From Cristatella mucedo (taxonomy: Eukaryota; Bryozoa; Phylactolaemata; Cristatellidae): a stretch of 36,123 bases of DNA. The notes under the pieces are model-generated. The model saw nothing but the letters and a program-made list of their open reading frames with translations. It made no database searches and was not told the DNA's origin. The DNA is taken from assembly GCA_009760855.2 (NCBI GenBank), contig WPIO01000497.1, positions 1 to 36,123 on the forward strand, in the 5' to 3' direction. Shown here in pieces: positions 1-11,400 of this stretch; the stretch's first letter is position 1, and every line of letters starts with the position of its first letter. The translations under genes were made by a program, and so were the position numbers.

Positions 1-745
1 ACACGTTTCCGCACGAGTTCGCAGCAGATCGCGGAATATGTAGAAACTTCAAATCTGCATTCGGAGCGTTTGCTGGATGGCAGCAAGAGTGCTGCACCGT
101 GTTTAAAGCATTTCGCACGTAAATAACACGTTTCGCACGAGTTCGCAGCAGATCGCGGAATATGTAGAAACATCGAATCTACATATCGGAGCGTGCGCTG
201 GCTGGCAGCAGAGTGCTGCACCATGTTTAAAGCATTTCGCACGTAAATAACACATTTCGCACGAGTTCGCAGCAGATCGCGGAATATGTAGAAACTTCGA
301 ATCTACATATCGGAGCGTGCGCTGGCTGGCAGCAGAGTGCTGCACCTAGTTTAAAGCATTTCGCACGTAAATAACACGTTTCGCACTACTTCGCAGCAGA
401 TCGCGGAATATGTAGAAACTTCGAATCTACATATCGGAGCGTGCGCTGGCTGGCAGCAGAGTGCAGCACCATGTTTAAAGCATTTCGCACGTAAATGACA
501 CGTTTCGCACGAGTTCGCAGCAGATCGCATAACATGTAGAAACTTCGAATCTACATATCGCAGCGTGCGCTGGCTGGCAGCAGAGTGCTGCACCATGTTT
601 AAAGCATTTCGCACGTAAATAACACGTTTCGCACGAGTTCGCAGCAGATCGCGGAATATGTAGAAACTTCGAATCTACATATCGGAGCGTGCGCTGGCTG
701 GCAGCAGAGTGCTGCACCATGTTTAAAGCATTTCGCACGTAAATA

Positions 746-954
746 ACACATTTCGCACGAGTTCGCAGCAGATCGCGGAATATGTAGAAACTTCGAATCT
801 ACATGTCGGAGCGTGTGCTGGCTGGCAGCAGAGTGCTGCACACGAGTTCGCAGCAGATCGCGGAATATGTAGAAAGTTCAAATCTGCATTTAGGAGCGTG
901 TGCTGGCTGGCAGCAGAGTGCTGCACCATGTTTAAAGCATTTCGCACGTAAATA
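746..954 (+). repeat. Fused dimer with 39-bp deletion
   Basis: Two units here occupy 209 bp instead of 248. At 840/841 the sequence passes from gtgctgca directly to cacgagttcgcag, skipping unit positions 96 to 10 of the next unit, including the TTTAAA block and the junction. The bases ca/cac at both edges could have supported a slipped or recombinational deletion. The parts on either side are otherwise normal. Confidence 0.9.
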
Positions 955-1827
955 ACACGTTTCGCACAAGTTCGCATCAGATCGCGGAATATGTAGAAAC
1001 TTCAAATCTGCATTTCGGAGCGTGCGCTGACTGGCAGCAGAGTGCTGCACCATGTTTAAAGCATTTCGCATGTAAATAACAAGTTTCGCACAAGTTCGCA
1101 CTAGATCGCGGAATATGTAGAAACTTTAAATCTACATGTCGGAGCGTGCACTGTCTGGCAGCAGAGTGCTGCACCATTATTAAAGCATTTCGCACGTAAA
1201 TAACACGTTTCGCAAGAGTTCGGAGCAGATCGCGGAATATGTAGAAACTTCGAATCTACATATCGGAGCGTGCGCTGGCTGGCAGCAGAGTGCTGCACCA
1301 TGTTTAAAGCATTTCGCACGTAAATAACACGTTTCGCACGAGTTCGCAGCAGATCGCGAAATATGTAGAGAAACATCGAATCTACATATCGGAGCGTGTG
1401 CTAGCTGGCAGCAGAGTGCTGCACCATGTTTAAAGCATTTCGCACGTAAATAACACGTTTCGCACGAGTTCGCAGCAGATCGCGGAATATGTAGAAACTT
1501 CGAATCTACATATCGGAGCGTGCGCTGGCTGGCAGCAGAGTGATGCACCATGTTTAAAGCAGTTCGCACGTAAATAACACGTTTCGCACGAGTTCGCAGC
1601 AGATCGCGGAATATGTAGAAACTTCGAATCTACATATCGGAGCGTGCGTTGGCTGGCAGCAGAGTGCTGCACCATGTTTAAAGCATTTCGCACGTAAATA
1701 ACACGTTTCGCACGAGTTCGCAGCAAATCGGGGAATATGTAGAAACTTCGAATCTACATATCGGAGCGTGCGCTGGCTGGCAGCAGAGTGCTGCACCTAG
1801 TTTAAAGCATTTCGCACGTAAATAACA

Positions 1828-1839
1828 CCCCCCCCCCCC
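1828..1839 (+). repeat. 12-nt poly-C run at a unit junction
   Basis: Where other units read aataacacgtttcgc, this one reads aataacac, then C continuing to 1839, then tttcgc. The single g5 is replaced by eleven Cs, making a run of 12 Cs. No other homopolymer in the window approaches this length. It may be a real expansion or, quite plausibly, a sequencing or consensus error; a single read set cannot tell. Confidence 0.9.
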
Positions 1840-2333
1840 TTTCGCACGAGTTCGCAGCAGATCGCGGAATATGTAGAAACTTCAAATCTACATATCGGAG
1901 CGTGCGCTGGCTGGCAGCAGAGTGCTGCACCTAGTTTAAAGCATTTCGCACGTAAAATAACACGTTTCGCACGAGTTCGCAGCAGATCGCGGAATATGTA
2001 GAAACTTCAAATCTACATATCGGAGCGTGCGCTGGCTGGCAGCAGAGTGCTGCACCTTGTTTAAAGCATTTCGCACGTAAATAACACATTTCGCACGAGT
2101 TCGCAGCAGATCGCGGAATATGTAGAAACATCGAAACCTACATATCGGAGCGTGCGCTGGCTGGCAGCAGAGTGCTGCACCATGTTTTAAAGCATTTCGC
2201 ACGTAAATAACACGTTTCGCACGAGTTCGCAGCAGATCGCGGAATATGTAAAAACTTCAAATCTACATTTAGGAGCGTGCGCTGGCTGGCAGCAGAGTGC
2301 TGCACCATGTTTAAAGCATTTCGCACGTAAATA

Positions 2334-3201
2334 ACACGTTTCGCACGAGTTCGCAGCAGATCGCGGAATATCTAGAAAGTTCAAATCTGCATGTCGGAGC
2401 GTGTGCTGGCTGGCAGCAGAGTGCTGCACCTTGTTTTGAGCATTTCGCACTCGAATAACACATTTCGCACGAGTTCGCAGCAGATCGCTAAATATCTAGA
2501 AAGTTCAAATCTGCATGTCGGAGCGTGTGCTGGCTGGCAGCAGAGTGATGCACCATGTTTAAAACATTTCGCACGTAAATAACACGTTTCGCACGAGTTC
2601 GCAGCAGATCGCGGAATATGTAGAAACATCGAATCTACATATCGGAGCGTGCGCTGGCTGGCAGCAGAGTGCAGCACCATGTTTAAAGCATTTCGCACGT
2701 AAATAACACGTTTCGCACGAGTTCGCAGCAGATCGCGTAACATGTAGAAACTTCGAATCTACATATCGCAGCGTGCGCTGGCTGGCAGCACAGTGCTGCA
2801 CCTAGTTTAAAGCATTTCGCACGTAAATAACACGTTTCGCACTACTTCGCAGCAAATCGCGGAATATGTAGAAACTTCGAATCTACATATGGCAGCGTGC
2901 GCTGGCTGGCAGCATAGTGCTGCACCATGTTTAAAGCATTTCGCACGTAAATAACACATTTCGCACGAGTTCGCAGCAGATCGCGGAATATGTAGAAACA
3001 TCGAATCTACATATCGGAGCGTGTGCTGGCTGGCAGCAGAGTGCTGCACCATGTTTAAAGCATTTCGCACGTAAATAACACGTTTCGCACAAAATCGCAG
3101 CAGATCACGGAATATGTAAAAACTTCAAATCTACATTTGGGAGCGTGCGCTGGCTGGCAGAAAAGTGCTGCACCTTGTTTTGAGCATTTCGCACTCGAAT
3201 A
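2334..3201 (+). repeat. Seven-monomer block, copy 1 (868 bp)
   Basis: Seven units of exactly 124 bp: an X unit (ctagaaagttc, ttgttttgagc, cactcgaata), a T8 unit (tcgctaaatatc, gtgatgcacc, tttaaaacat), a unit with aaacatcg and gtgcagcacc, one with cgtaacatg, atatcgcagcg and cacctagttt, one with cactacttcgcagcaaatc, one with aaacatcg, and a T1 unit (cacaaaatcgc, gatcacgg, cagaaaagtg). The same seven in the same order lie at 30576-31443. I counted about 15 differences over 868 bp and no net indel. Confidence 0.93.
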
Positions 3202-3325
3202 ATACATTTCGCACGAGTTTGCAGCAGATCGCTAAATATCTAGAAAGTTCAAATCTGCATGTCGGAGCGTGTGCTGGCTGGCAGCAGAGTGCTGCACCAT
3301 GTTTAAAGCATTTCGCACGTAAATA
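3202..3325 (+). repeat. Chimeric monomer T2/T8
   Basis: The first part is T2-like (atacatttcgcacgagtttgcag). From the tcgctaaatatc motif onward it is T8-like (aaagttcaaatctgcatgtcgg). It follows a T1 unit, as T2 normally does. A switch near unit positions 20-33 by gene conversion or unequal exchange explains it most simply. Confidence 0.75.
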
Positions 3326-4600
3326 ACACGTTTCGCACGAGTTCGCAGCAGATCGCGGAATATGTAGAAACTTCGAATCTACATATCGGAGCGTGCGCTG
3401 GCTGGCAGCAGAGTGCTGCACCATGTTTAAAGCATTTCGCACGTAAATAACACGTTTCGCACGAGTTCGCAGCAGATCGCGGAATATGTAGAAACTTCAA
3501 ATCTACATATCGGAGCGTGTGCTGGCTGGCAGCAGAGTGCTGCACCATGTTTAAAGCATTTCGCACGTAAATAACACATTTCGCACGAGTTCGCAGCAGA
3601 TCGCGGAATATGTAGAAACTTCGAATCTACATATCGGAGCGTGTGCTGGCTGGCAGCAGAGTGCTGCACCATGTTTAAAGCATTTCGCACGTAAATAACA
3701 CGTTTCGCACGACTTCGCAGCAGATCGCGGAATATGTAGAAACTTCGAATCTACATATCGGAGCGTGCGCTGGCTGGCAGCAGAGTGCTGCACCATGTTT
3801 AAAGCATTTCGCACGTAAATAACACGTTTCGCACGAGTTCGCAGCAGATCGCGGAATATGTAGAAACTTCGAATCTACATATCGGAGCGTGTGCTGGCTG
3901 GCAGCAGAGTGCTGCACCTTGTTTAAAGCATTTCGCACGTAAATAACACGTTTCGCACGAGTTCGCAGCAGATCGCGGAATATGTAGAAACTTCGAATCT
4001 ACATATCGGAGCGTGCGCTGGCTGGCAGCAGAGTGCTGCACCATGTTTAAAGCATTTCGCACGTAAATAACACGTTTCGCACGAGTTCGCAGCAGATCGC
4101 GGAATATGTAGAAAACATCGAATCTACATATCGGAGCGTGCGCTGGCTGGCAGCAGAGTGCTGCACCATGTTTAAAGCATTTCGCACGTAAATAACACGT
4201 TTCGCACGAGTTCGCAGCAGATCGCGGAATATGTAGAAAGTTCAAATCTACATGTCGGAGCGTGTGCTGGCTGGCAGCAGAGTGCTGCACCATGTTTAAA
4301 GCATTTCGCACGTAAATAACACGTTTCGCACGAGTTCGCAGCAGATCGCGGAATATGTAGAAACTTAAAATCTACATTTCGGAGCGTGCGCTGGCTGGCA
4401 GCAGAGTGCTGCACCTTGTTTAAAGCATTTCGCACGTAAATAACACATTTCGCACGAGTTCGCAGCAGATCGCGGAATATGTAGAAACTTCGAATCTACA
4501 TATCGGAGCGTGTGCTGGCTGGCAGCAGAGTGCTGCACCATGTTTAAAGCATTTCGCACGTAAATAACACGTTTCGCACGAGTTCGCAGCAGATCGCGGA

Positions 4601-4627
4601 ATATGTAGAAACTTCGAATCTACATAT
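4601..4627. repeat. Perfect 9-bp inverted repeat in each canonical monomer
   Basis: Arms atatgtaga (4601-4609) and tctacatat (4619-4627) are exact reverse complements around a 9-nt loop, aacttcgaa. The loop carries the palindrome TTCGAA. The element recurs at unit positions 35-61 in most near-canonical units. It could extrude as a hairpin or cruciform, or be a dyad binding site for a dimeric protein. In variant units with ctaga in the left arm (types T2, T4, T8) the g39-to-c change meets c57 and breaks the stem without a compensating change. Function is unknown; only the symmetry is seen. Confidence 0.9.
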
Positions 4628-4645
4628 CGGAGCGTGCGCTGGCTG

Positions 4646-4660
4646 GCAGCAGAGTGCTGC
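4646..4660. repeat. Perfect 6-bp inverted repeat, 3-nt loop
   Basis: gcagca (4646-4651), loop gag, then tgctgc (4655-4660) form an exact short hairpin at unit positions 80-94. It overlaps the odd palindrome gtgctgcac. Variants hit it repeatedly: gtgatgcacc in T8, gcagaaaagtg in T1, gcagactgctg in T4 and gcagtgtgctg in T5 each disturb the stem or loop. It is therefore not strictly conserved across types. Confidence 0.85.
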
Positions 4661-7600
4661 ACCATGTTTAAAGCATTTCGCACGTAAATAACACATTTCG
4701 CACGAGTTCGCAGCAGATCGCGGAATATGTAGAAAGTTCGAATCTACATATCGGAGCGTGTGCTGGCTGGCAGCAGAGTGCTGCACCATGTTTAAAGCAT
4801 TTCGCACGTAAATAACACGTTTCGCACGAGTTCGCAGCAGATCGCGGAATATGTAGAAACTTCAAATCTACATTTCGGAGCGTGCGCTGGCTGGCAGCAG
4901 AGTGCTGCACCTTGTTTAAAGCATTTCGCACTCGAATAACACATTTCGCACGAGTTCGCAGCAGATCGCGGAATATGTAGAAAGTTCAAATCTACATATC
5001 GGAGCGTGTGCTGGCTGGCAGCAGAGTGCTGCACCATGTTTAAAGCATTTCGCACGTAAATAACACGTTTCGCACGAGTTCGCAGCAGATCGCGGAATAT
5101 GTAGAAACTTCGAATCTACATATCGGAGCGTGCGCTGGCTGGCAGCAGAGTGCTGCACCTTGTTTTGAAGCATTTCGCACGTAAATAACACATTTCGCAC
5201 GAGTTCGCAGCAGATCGCGGAATATGTAGAAACTTCAAATCTACATATCGGAGCGTGCGCTGGCTGGCAGCAGAGTGCTGCACCTTGTTTAAAGCATTTC
5301 GCACGTAAATAACACGTTTCGCACGAGTTCGCAGCAGATCGCGGAATATCTAGAAAGTTCGAATCTGCATATCGGAGCGTGTGCTGGCTGGCAGCAGAGT
5401 GCTGCACCATGTTTAAAGCATTTCGCACGTAAATAACACGTTTCGCACGAGTTTCGCAGCAGATCGCGGAATATGTAGAAACTTCGAATCTACATATCGG
5501 AGCGTGCGCTGGCTGGCAGCAGAGTGCTGCACCATGTTTAAAGCATTTCGCACGTAAATAACACATTTTCGCACGAGTTCGTAGCAGATCGCGGAATATG
5601 TAGAAACTTCGAATCTACATATCGGAGCGTGTGCTGGCTGGCAGCAGAGTGCTGCACCATGTTTAAAGCATTTCGCACGTAAATAACACGTTTCGCACGA
5701 GTTCGCAGCAGATCGCGGAATATGTAGAAAATTCGAATCTACATATCGGAGCGTGCGCTGGCTGGCAGCAGAGTGCTGCACCATGTTTAAAGCATTTCGC
5801 ACGTAAATAACACATTTCGCACGAGTTCGCAGCAGATCGCGGAATATGTAAAACTTCAAATCTACATATCGGAGCGTGTGCGCTGGCTGGCAGCAGAGTG
5901 CTGCACCATGTTCAAAGCATTTCGCACGTAAATAACACGTTTCGCACGAGTTCGCAGGAGATCGCGGAATATGTAGAAACTTTAAATCTACATGTCGGAG
6001 CGTGCGCTGTCTGGCAGCAGAGTGCTGCACCATGTTTAAAGCATTTCGCACGTAAATAACACGTTTTCGCACGAGTTCGCAGCAGATCGCGGAATATGTA
6101 GAAACTTCGAATCTACATATCGGAGCGTGCGCTGGCTGGCAGCAGAGTGCTGCACCTTGTTTTGAAGCATTTCGCACGTAAATAACACGTTTCGCACGAG
6201 TTCGCAGCAGATCGCGGAATATGTAGAAACTTCAAATCTACATGTCGGAGCGTGTGCTGGCTGGCAGCAGAGTGCTTCACCTTGTTTTAAAGCATTTCGC
6301 ACGTAAATAACACATTTCGCACGAGTTCGCAGCAGATCGCGGAATATGTAGAAAGTTCAAATCTGCATGTCGGAGCGTGTGCTGGCTGGCAGCAGAGTGC
6401 TGCACCATGTTTAAAGCATTTCGCACGTAAATAACACGTTTTTCGCACGAGTTCGCAGCAGATCGCGGAATATGTAGAAACTTCGAATCTACATATCGGA
6501 GCGTGCGCTGGCTGGCAGCAGAGTGCTGCACCATGTTTAAAGCATTTCGCACGTAAATAACACGTTTCGCACGAGTTCGCAGCAGATCGCGGAATATGTA
6601 GAAACTTCGAATCTACATATCGGAGCGTGCGCTGGCTGGCAGCAGAGTGCTGCACCTTGTTTAAAGCATTTCGCACGTAAATAACACGTTTCGCACGAGT
6701 TCGCAGCAGATCGCGGAATATGTAGAAACTTGAAATCTACATATCGGAGCGTGCGCTGGCTGGCAGCAGAGTGCTGCACCATGTTTAAAGCATTTCGCAC
6801 GTAAATAACACATTTCGCACGAGTTCGCAGCAGATCGCGGAATATGTAGAAACTTCGAATCTACATATCGGAGCGTGCGCTGGCTGGCAGCAGAGTGCTG
6901 CACCATGTTTAAAGCATTTCGCACGTAAATAACACGTTTCGCACGAGTTCGCAGCAGATCGCGGAATATGTAGAAACTTCAAATCTACATTTCGGAGCGT
7001 GCGCTGGCTGGCAGCAGAGTGCTGCACCTTGTTTTGAGCATTTCGCACTCGAATAACACATTTCGCACGAGTTCGCAGCAGATCGCGGAATATCTAGAAA
7101 GTTTAAATCTACATATCGAAGCGTGTGCTGGCTGGCAGCAGAGTGCTGCACCATGTTTAAAGCATTTCGCACGTAAATAACACGTTTCGCACGAGTTCGC
7201 ACCAGATCGCGGAATATGTAGAAACTTTAAATCTACATATCGGAGGGTGCGCTGGCTGGCAGCAGAGTGCTGCACCATGTTTAAAGCATTTCGCACGTAA
7301 ATAACACATTTCGCACGAGTTCGCAGCAGATCGCGGAATATCTAGAAAGTTCAAATCTGCATATCGGAGCGTGTGCTGGCTGGCAGCAGAGTGCTGCACC
7401 ATGTTTAAAGCATTTCGCACGTAAATAACACGTTTCGCACGAGTTCGCAGCAGATCGCGGAATATGTAGAAACTTCGAATCTACATATCGGAGCGTGCGC
7501 TGGCTGGCAGCAGAGTGCTGCACCTTGTTTTAAAGCATTTCGCACGTAAATAACACGTTTCGCACGAGTTCGCAGCAGATCGCGGAATATGTAGAAAGTT

Positions 7601-8299
7601 CGAATCTACATATCGGAGCGTGTGCTGGCTGGCAGCAGAGTGCTGCACCATGTTTAAAGCATTTCGCACGTAAATAACACGTTTCGCACGAGTTCGCAGC
7701 AGATCGCGGAATATCTAGAAACTTCAAATCTGCATGTTGGAGCGTGCGCTGGCTGGCAGCAGAGTGCTGCGCCTTGTTTCAAGCATTACGCACTCGAATA
7801 ACACATTTCGCACGAGTTCGCAGCAGATCGCGGAATATCTAGAAAGTTCGAATCTACATATCGGAGCGTGCGCTGGCTGGCAGCAGAGTGCTGCACCATG
7901 TTTAAAGCATTTCGCACGTAAATAACACGTTTCGCACGAGTTCGCAGCAGATCGCGGAATATGTAGAAAACTTCAAATCTACATATCGGAGCGTGCGCTG
8001 GCTGGCAGCAGAGTGCTGCACCATGTTTTAAAGCATTTCGCACGTAAATAACACGTTTTCGCACGAGTTCGCAGCAGATCGCGGAATATGTAGAAACTTC
8101 AAATCTACATATCGGAGCGTGCGCTGGCTGGCAGCAGAGTGCTGCACCATGTTTAAAGCATTTCGCACGTAAATAACACATTTCGCACGAGTTCGCAGCA
8201 GATCGCGGAATATGTAGAAACTTCAAATCTACATATCGGAGCGTGTGCTGGCTGGCAGCAGAGTGCTGCACCATGTTTAAAGCATTTCGCACGTAAATA

Positions 8300-10160
8300 A
8301 CACGTTTCGCACAAAATCGCAGCAGATCACGGAATATGTGAAAACTTCAAATCTACATTTAGGGAGCGTGCGCTGGCTGGCAGAAAAGTGCTGCACCTAG
8401 TTTAAAGCATTTCGCACGTAAATAATACATTTCGCACGAGTTTGCAGCAGATCGCGGAATATCTAGAAAGTTTAAATCTACATATCGAAGCGTGCGCTGG
8501 CTAGCAGCAGAGTGCTGTACCATGTTTAAAGCATTTCGCACGTAAATAACACATTTCGCACAAGTTCGCAGCAGATCGCGGAATATGTAGAAACTTCAAT
8601 TCTACATTTCAGAGCGTGCTCTGGCTAGCAGCAGAGTGCTGTACCTTGTTTTGAGCATTTCGGACTCGAATAACACATTTCGCACGAGTTCGCAGCAGAT
8701 CGCGGAATATCTAGAAACTTCATATCTGCATGTCGGAGCGTGGGCTGGCTAGCAGCAGACTGCTGCACCATGTTTAAAGCATTTCGCACGTAAATAACAC
8801 GTTTCGCACGAGTTCGCAGCAGATCGCTGAATATGTAGAAAGTTCAAATCTGCATGTCGGAGCGTGCACTTGCTGGCAGCAGTGTGCTGCACCTTGTTTA
8901 AAGCATTTCGCACGTAAATAACACGTTTCGCACGAGTTCGCAGCAGATCGCGGAAAATGTAGAAACTTCGAATCTACATATAGGAGCGTGTGCTGGCTGG
9001 CAGCAGAGTGCTGCACCATGTTTAAAGCATTTCGCACGTAAATAACGCGTTTCGCACGAGTTCGTAGCAGATCGCGGAATATGTAGAAACTTCAAATCTA
9101 CATTTAGGAGCATGCACTGGCTGGCAGCAGAGTGCTGCACCTTGTTTTGAGCATTTCGCACTCGAATAACACATTTCGCACGAGTTCGCAGCAGATCGCT
9201 AAATATCTAGAAAGTTCAAATCTGCATGTCGGAGCGTGTGCTGGCTGGCAGCAGAGTGATGCACCATGTTTAAAGCATTTCGCACGTAAATAACACGTTT
9301 TGCACGAGTTCGCAGCAGATCGCGGAATATGTAGAAACTTCGAATCTACATATCGGAGCGTGAGCTGGCTGGCAGCAGAGTGCTGCACCTTGTTTAAAGC
9401 ATTTCGCACGTAAATAACACGTTTCGCACAAGTTCGCAGCAGATCGCGGAATATGGTAGAAAGTTCAAATCTACATTTTAGAGCGTGTGCTGGCTGGCAG
9501 CAGAGTGCTGCACCATGTTTAAAGCATTTCGACTCGAATAACACATTTCGCACGAGTTCGCAGCAGATCGCGGAATATCTAGAAAGTTCAAATCTGCATG
9601 TCGGAGCGTGTGCTGGCTGGCAGCAAAGTGCTGCACCATGTTTAAAGCATTTCGCACGTAAATAACACGTTTCGCACGAGTTCGCAGCAGATCGCGGAAT
9701 ATGTAGAAACTTCGAATCTACATATCGGAGCGTGTGCTGGCTGGCAGCAGAGTGCTGCACCATGTTTAAAGCATTTCGCACGTAAATAACACGTTTCGCG
9801 GAAGTTCGCAGCAGCTCGCGGAATATGTAGAAACTTCAAATCCACATTTAGGAGCGTGCGATGGCTGGCAGCAGACTGCTGCACCTTGTTTTGAGCATTT
9901 CGCACTCGAATAACACATTTCGCACGAGTTCGCAGGAGATCGCGGAATATCTAGAAAGTTTAAATCTGCGTTTCGTAGCGTGTGCTGGCTGGCAGCAGAG
10001 TGCTGCACCATGTATAAAGCATTTCGCACGTAAATAACACGTTTCGCACAATTTCGCAGCCGATCGCGGAATATGTAGAAACTGAAAGTCTACATATCGA
10101 AGCGTGTGCTGGTTGGCAGCAGAGTGCTGCACCATGTTTAAAGCATTTCGCACGTAAATA
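8300..10160 (+). repeat. 15-monomer higher-order repeat, copy 1 (T1-T15)
   Basis: Fifteen diverged units occupy 1,861 bp. Diagnostic marks in order: T1 cacaaaatcgc, gatcacgg; T2 gagtttgcag, atcgaagcg, ggctagcagc, ctgtacc; T3 ttcagagcgtgctctgg, tttcggactcg; T4 cttcatatctgc, gtgggctgg, gcagactgctg; T5 tcgctgaatatg, gcacttgctgg, gcagtgtgctg; T6 cggaaaatgtag, catatagg; T7 acgcgtttcgc, gttcgtagc, gcatgcactgg; T8 tcgctaaatatc, gtgatgcacc; T9 gcgtgagctgg; T10 atatggtag, cattttagagcg; T11 cagcaaagtg; T12 near-canonical; T13 cgcggaagttcgc, agctcgcgg, aaatccac, gcgatggctgg; T14 ctgcgtttcgtagcg; T15 cacaatttcgcagccg, aactgaaagtc, ggttggcag. The same order recurs at 21757-23615. Confidence 0.93.
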
Positions 10161-11400
10161 ACACGTCTCGCACAAAATTCGCAGCAGATCACGGAATATG
10201 TGAAAACTTCAAATCTACATTTAGGAGCGTGCGCTGGCTGGCAGAAAAGTGCTGCACCTTGTTTTGAGCATTTCGCACTCGAATAATACATTTCGCACGA
10301 GTTTGCAGCAGATCGCGGAATATCTAGAAAGTTTAAATCTACATATCGAAGCGTGCGCTGGCTAGCAGCAGAGTGCTGTACCATGTTTAAAGCATTTCGC
10401 ACGTAAATAACACGTTTCGCACAAGTTCGCAGGAGATCGCGGAATATGGTAAAACTTCAAATCTACATTTCAGAGCGTGCACTGGCTGGCAGCAGAGTGC
10501 TGTACCTTGTTTAAGGCATTTCGGACTGGAATAACACATTTCGCACGAGTTCGCAGCAGATCGCGGAATATCTAGAAACTTCATATCTGCATGTCGGAGC
10601 GTGCGCTGGCTGGCAGCAGAGTGCTGCACCATGTTTAAAGCATTTCGCACGTAAATAACACGTTTCGCACGAGTTCGCAGCAGATCGCTGAATATGTAGA
10701 AACTTTAAATCTGCATGTCGGAGCGTGCACTTGCTGGCAGCAGTGTGCTGCACCTTGTTTAAAGCATTTCGCACGTAAATAACACGTTTCGCACGAGTTC
10801 GCAGCAGATCGCGGAATATGTAGAAACTTCAAATCTGCATGTCGGAGCGTGTGCTGGCTGGCAGCAGAGTGCTGCACCTTGTTTTGAGATTTCGCACTCG
10901 AATAACACATTTCGCACGAGTTCGCAGCAGATCGCTAAATATCTAGAAAGTTCAAATCTGCATGTCGGAGCGTGTGCTGGCTGGCAGCAGAGTGATGCAC
11001 CATGTTTAAAGCAGTTCGCACGTAAATAACACGTTTCGCACGAGTTCGCAGCAGATCGCGGAATATGTAGAAACTTCGAATCTACATATCGGAGCGTGCG
11101 CTGGCTGGCAGCAGAGTGCTGCACCATGTTTAAAGCATTTCGCACGTAAATAACACGTTTCGCACGAGTTCGCAGCAGATCGCGGAATATGTAGAAACTT
11201 CGAATCTACATATCGGAGCGTGCGCTGGCTGGCAGCAGAGTGCTGCACCAGGTTTAAAGCATTTCGCACGTAAATAACACATTTCGCACGAGTTCGCAGC
11301 AGATCGCGGAATATGTAGAAACTTCGAATCTACATATCGGAGCGTGTGCTGGCTGGCAGCAGAGTGCTGCACCATGTTTAAAGCATTTCGCACGTAAATA
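10161..11400 (+). repeat. 10-monomer higher-order repeat, copy 1
   Basis: Exactly 1,240 bp: T1 (cgtctcgcacaaaa), T2, T3 (atatggtaaaac, gcactggctgg), T4, T5, an X unit ending ttgttttgagatttcgc (one base deleted), T8, then three near-canonical units. The next unit, at 11401, is again T1. The series matches 23616-24854 and 28715-29955 in order and in the one-base deletion before T8. Confidence 0.92.

Larger units (their letters stand above)
1..2333 (+). repeat. Satellite region 1: mixed near-canonical monomers
   Basis: About 19 units in uniform orientation, more variable than the homogeneous tracts. The first unit is atypical (tttccgcac, gctggatggcagcaagag, caccgtgttt). Units at 374 (cactacttcgc) and 498 (gcataacatg, atatcgcagcg) are relatives of units found in the duplicated block at 2706-2953, but in a different order. 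The region also holds a fused dimer with a 39-bp deletion and a 12-C run, listed separately. No gene is visible. Confidence 0.9.
4573..4682 (+). repeat. Three internal ttcgca copies per monomer
   Basis: ttcgca lies at 4573-4578, 4583-4588 and 4677-4682 (unit positions 7, 17 and 111). Across the unit junction the copies are spaced 20 bp and 10 bp. The longer form tttcgcacg is repeated exactly 20 bp apart (110-118 and 6-14 of the next unit). This suggests the 124-bp unit contains a remnant of a 10- or 20-bp periodic sequence, or that the junction lies in a short direct repeat that helped create the tandem array. Confidence 0.75.
4567..4690 (+). repeat. Reference canonical monomer (124 bp)
   Basis: This copy matches my by-eye consensus at every base and defines positions 1-124 used in the other entries. 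It is 49% GC (61 of 124). It has 12 CpGs, at positions 4, 9, 13, 19, 29, 31, 49, 62, 67, 71, 113 and 117. It contains one TTTAAA (101-106), one TTCGAA (47-52), a 9-bp inverted repeat (35-61), a 6-bp inverted repeat (80-94) and three ttcgca copies. The commonest alternatives elsewhere are g5 to a, g50 to a, c71 to t, a60 to t or g, and a98 to t. Because 124 is not a multiple of three, each successive unit shifts reading frame, so no frame can encode a regular repeat protein. Confidence 0.97.
3326..8299 (+). repeat. Satellite region 3: fairly homogeneous monomers
   Basis: About 40 units close to the reference, differing mainly at cacgttt/cacattt, ttcgaa/ttcaaa, gtgcgct/gtgtgct and ccatg/ccttg. 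A few carry the cactcgaata variant, for example near 4930, 7050 and 7791. The unit at about 7690-7802 is more diverged (gttggagcg, gcgccttgtttcaagc, attacgcac). Small indels, such as gtgtgcgctgg near 5876 and gtttttcgc near 6438, are scattered. No gene or foreign insertion is present. Confidence 0.9.

Noticed and set aside
1828-1839. G-quadruplex on the minus strand at the 12-C run
   Set aside because: A single G12 tract without further G runs nearby is weak support, and the run may be a consensus error.
2391-2582. Plus-strand 63-codon open frame, identical at 30261-30452 and 30633-30824
   Set aside because: Identity reflects duplication of satellite units, not selection on a protein. The frame crosses unit boundaries and has no recognisable features.
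4582-4591. RNA polymerase III B-box-like gttcgcagc, suggesting a tRNA-derived repeat
   Set aside because: The key A after GTTCG is replaced by C, and no A box lies at a fitting distance upstream. No tRNA fold is visible.
4583-4600. CENP-B box-like sequence (ttcgcagcagatcgcgg)
   Set aside because: The TTCG and a following A are present, but the required CGGG block is not at the right spacing (tcgc there, and cgcgg one base off). It does not fit the nTTCGnnnnAnnCGGGn core.
4567-4938. Three monomers (372 bp) equal two nucleosome repeats of 186 bp
   Set aside because: A numerical match only; the sequence offers no phasing evidence such as a dinucleotide period I could verify by eye.
5413-6177. 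Minus-strand open reading frame of about 254 codons, and others of 170-225 codons (for example 4916-5566, 9104-9781)
   Set aside because: The minus strand of the satellite has few stop codons, so every two units give an open frame of about 87 codons. Longer frames arise only where a 1-2 bp indel shifts frame past the TTTAAA-derived stop. A 124-bp unit shifts frame each repeat, the same peptides recur in all frames, and there is no start context, domain or codon bias. Not a gene.
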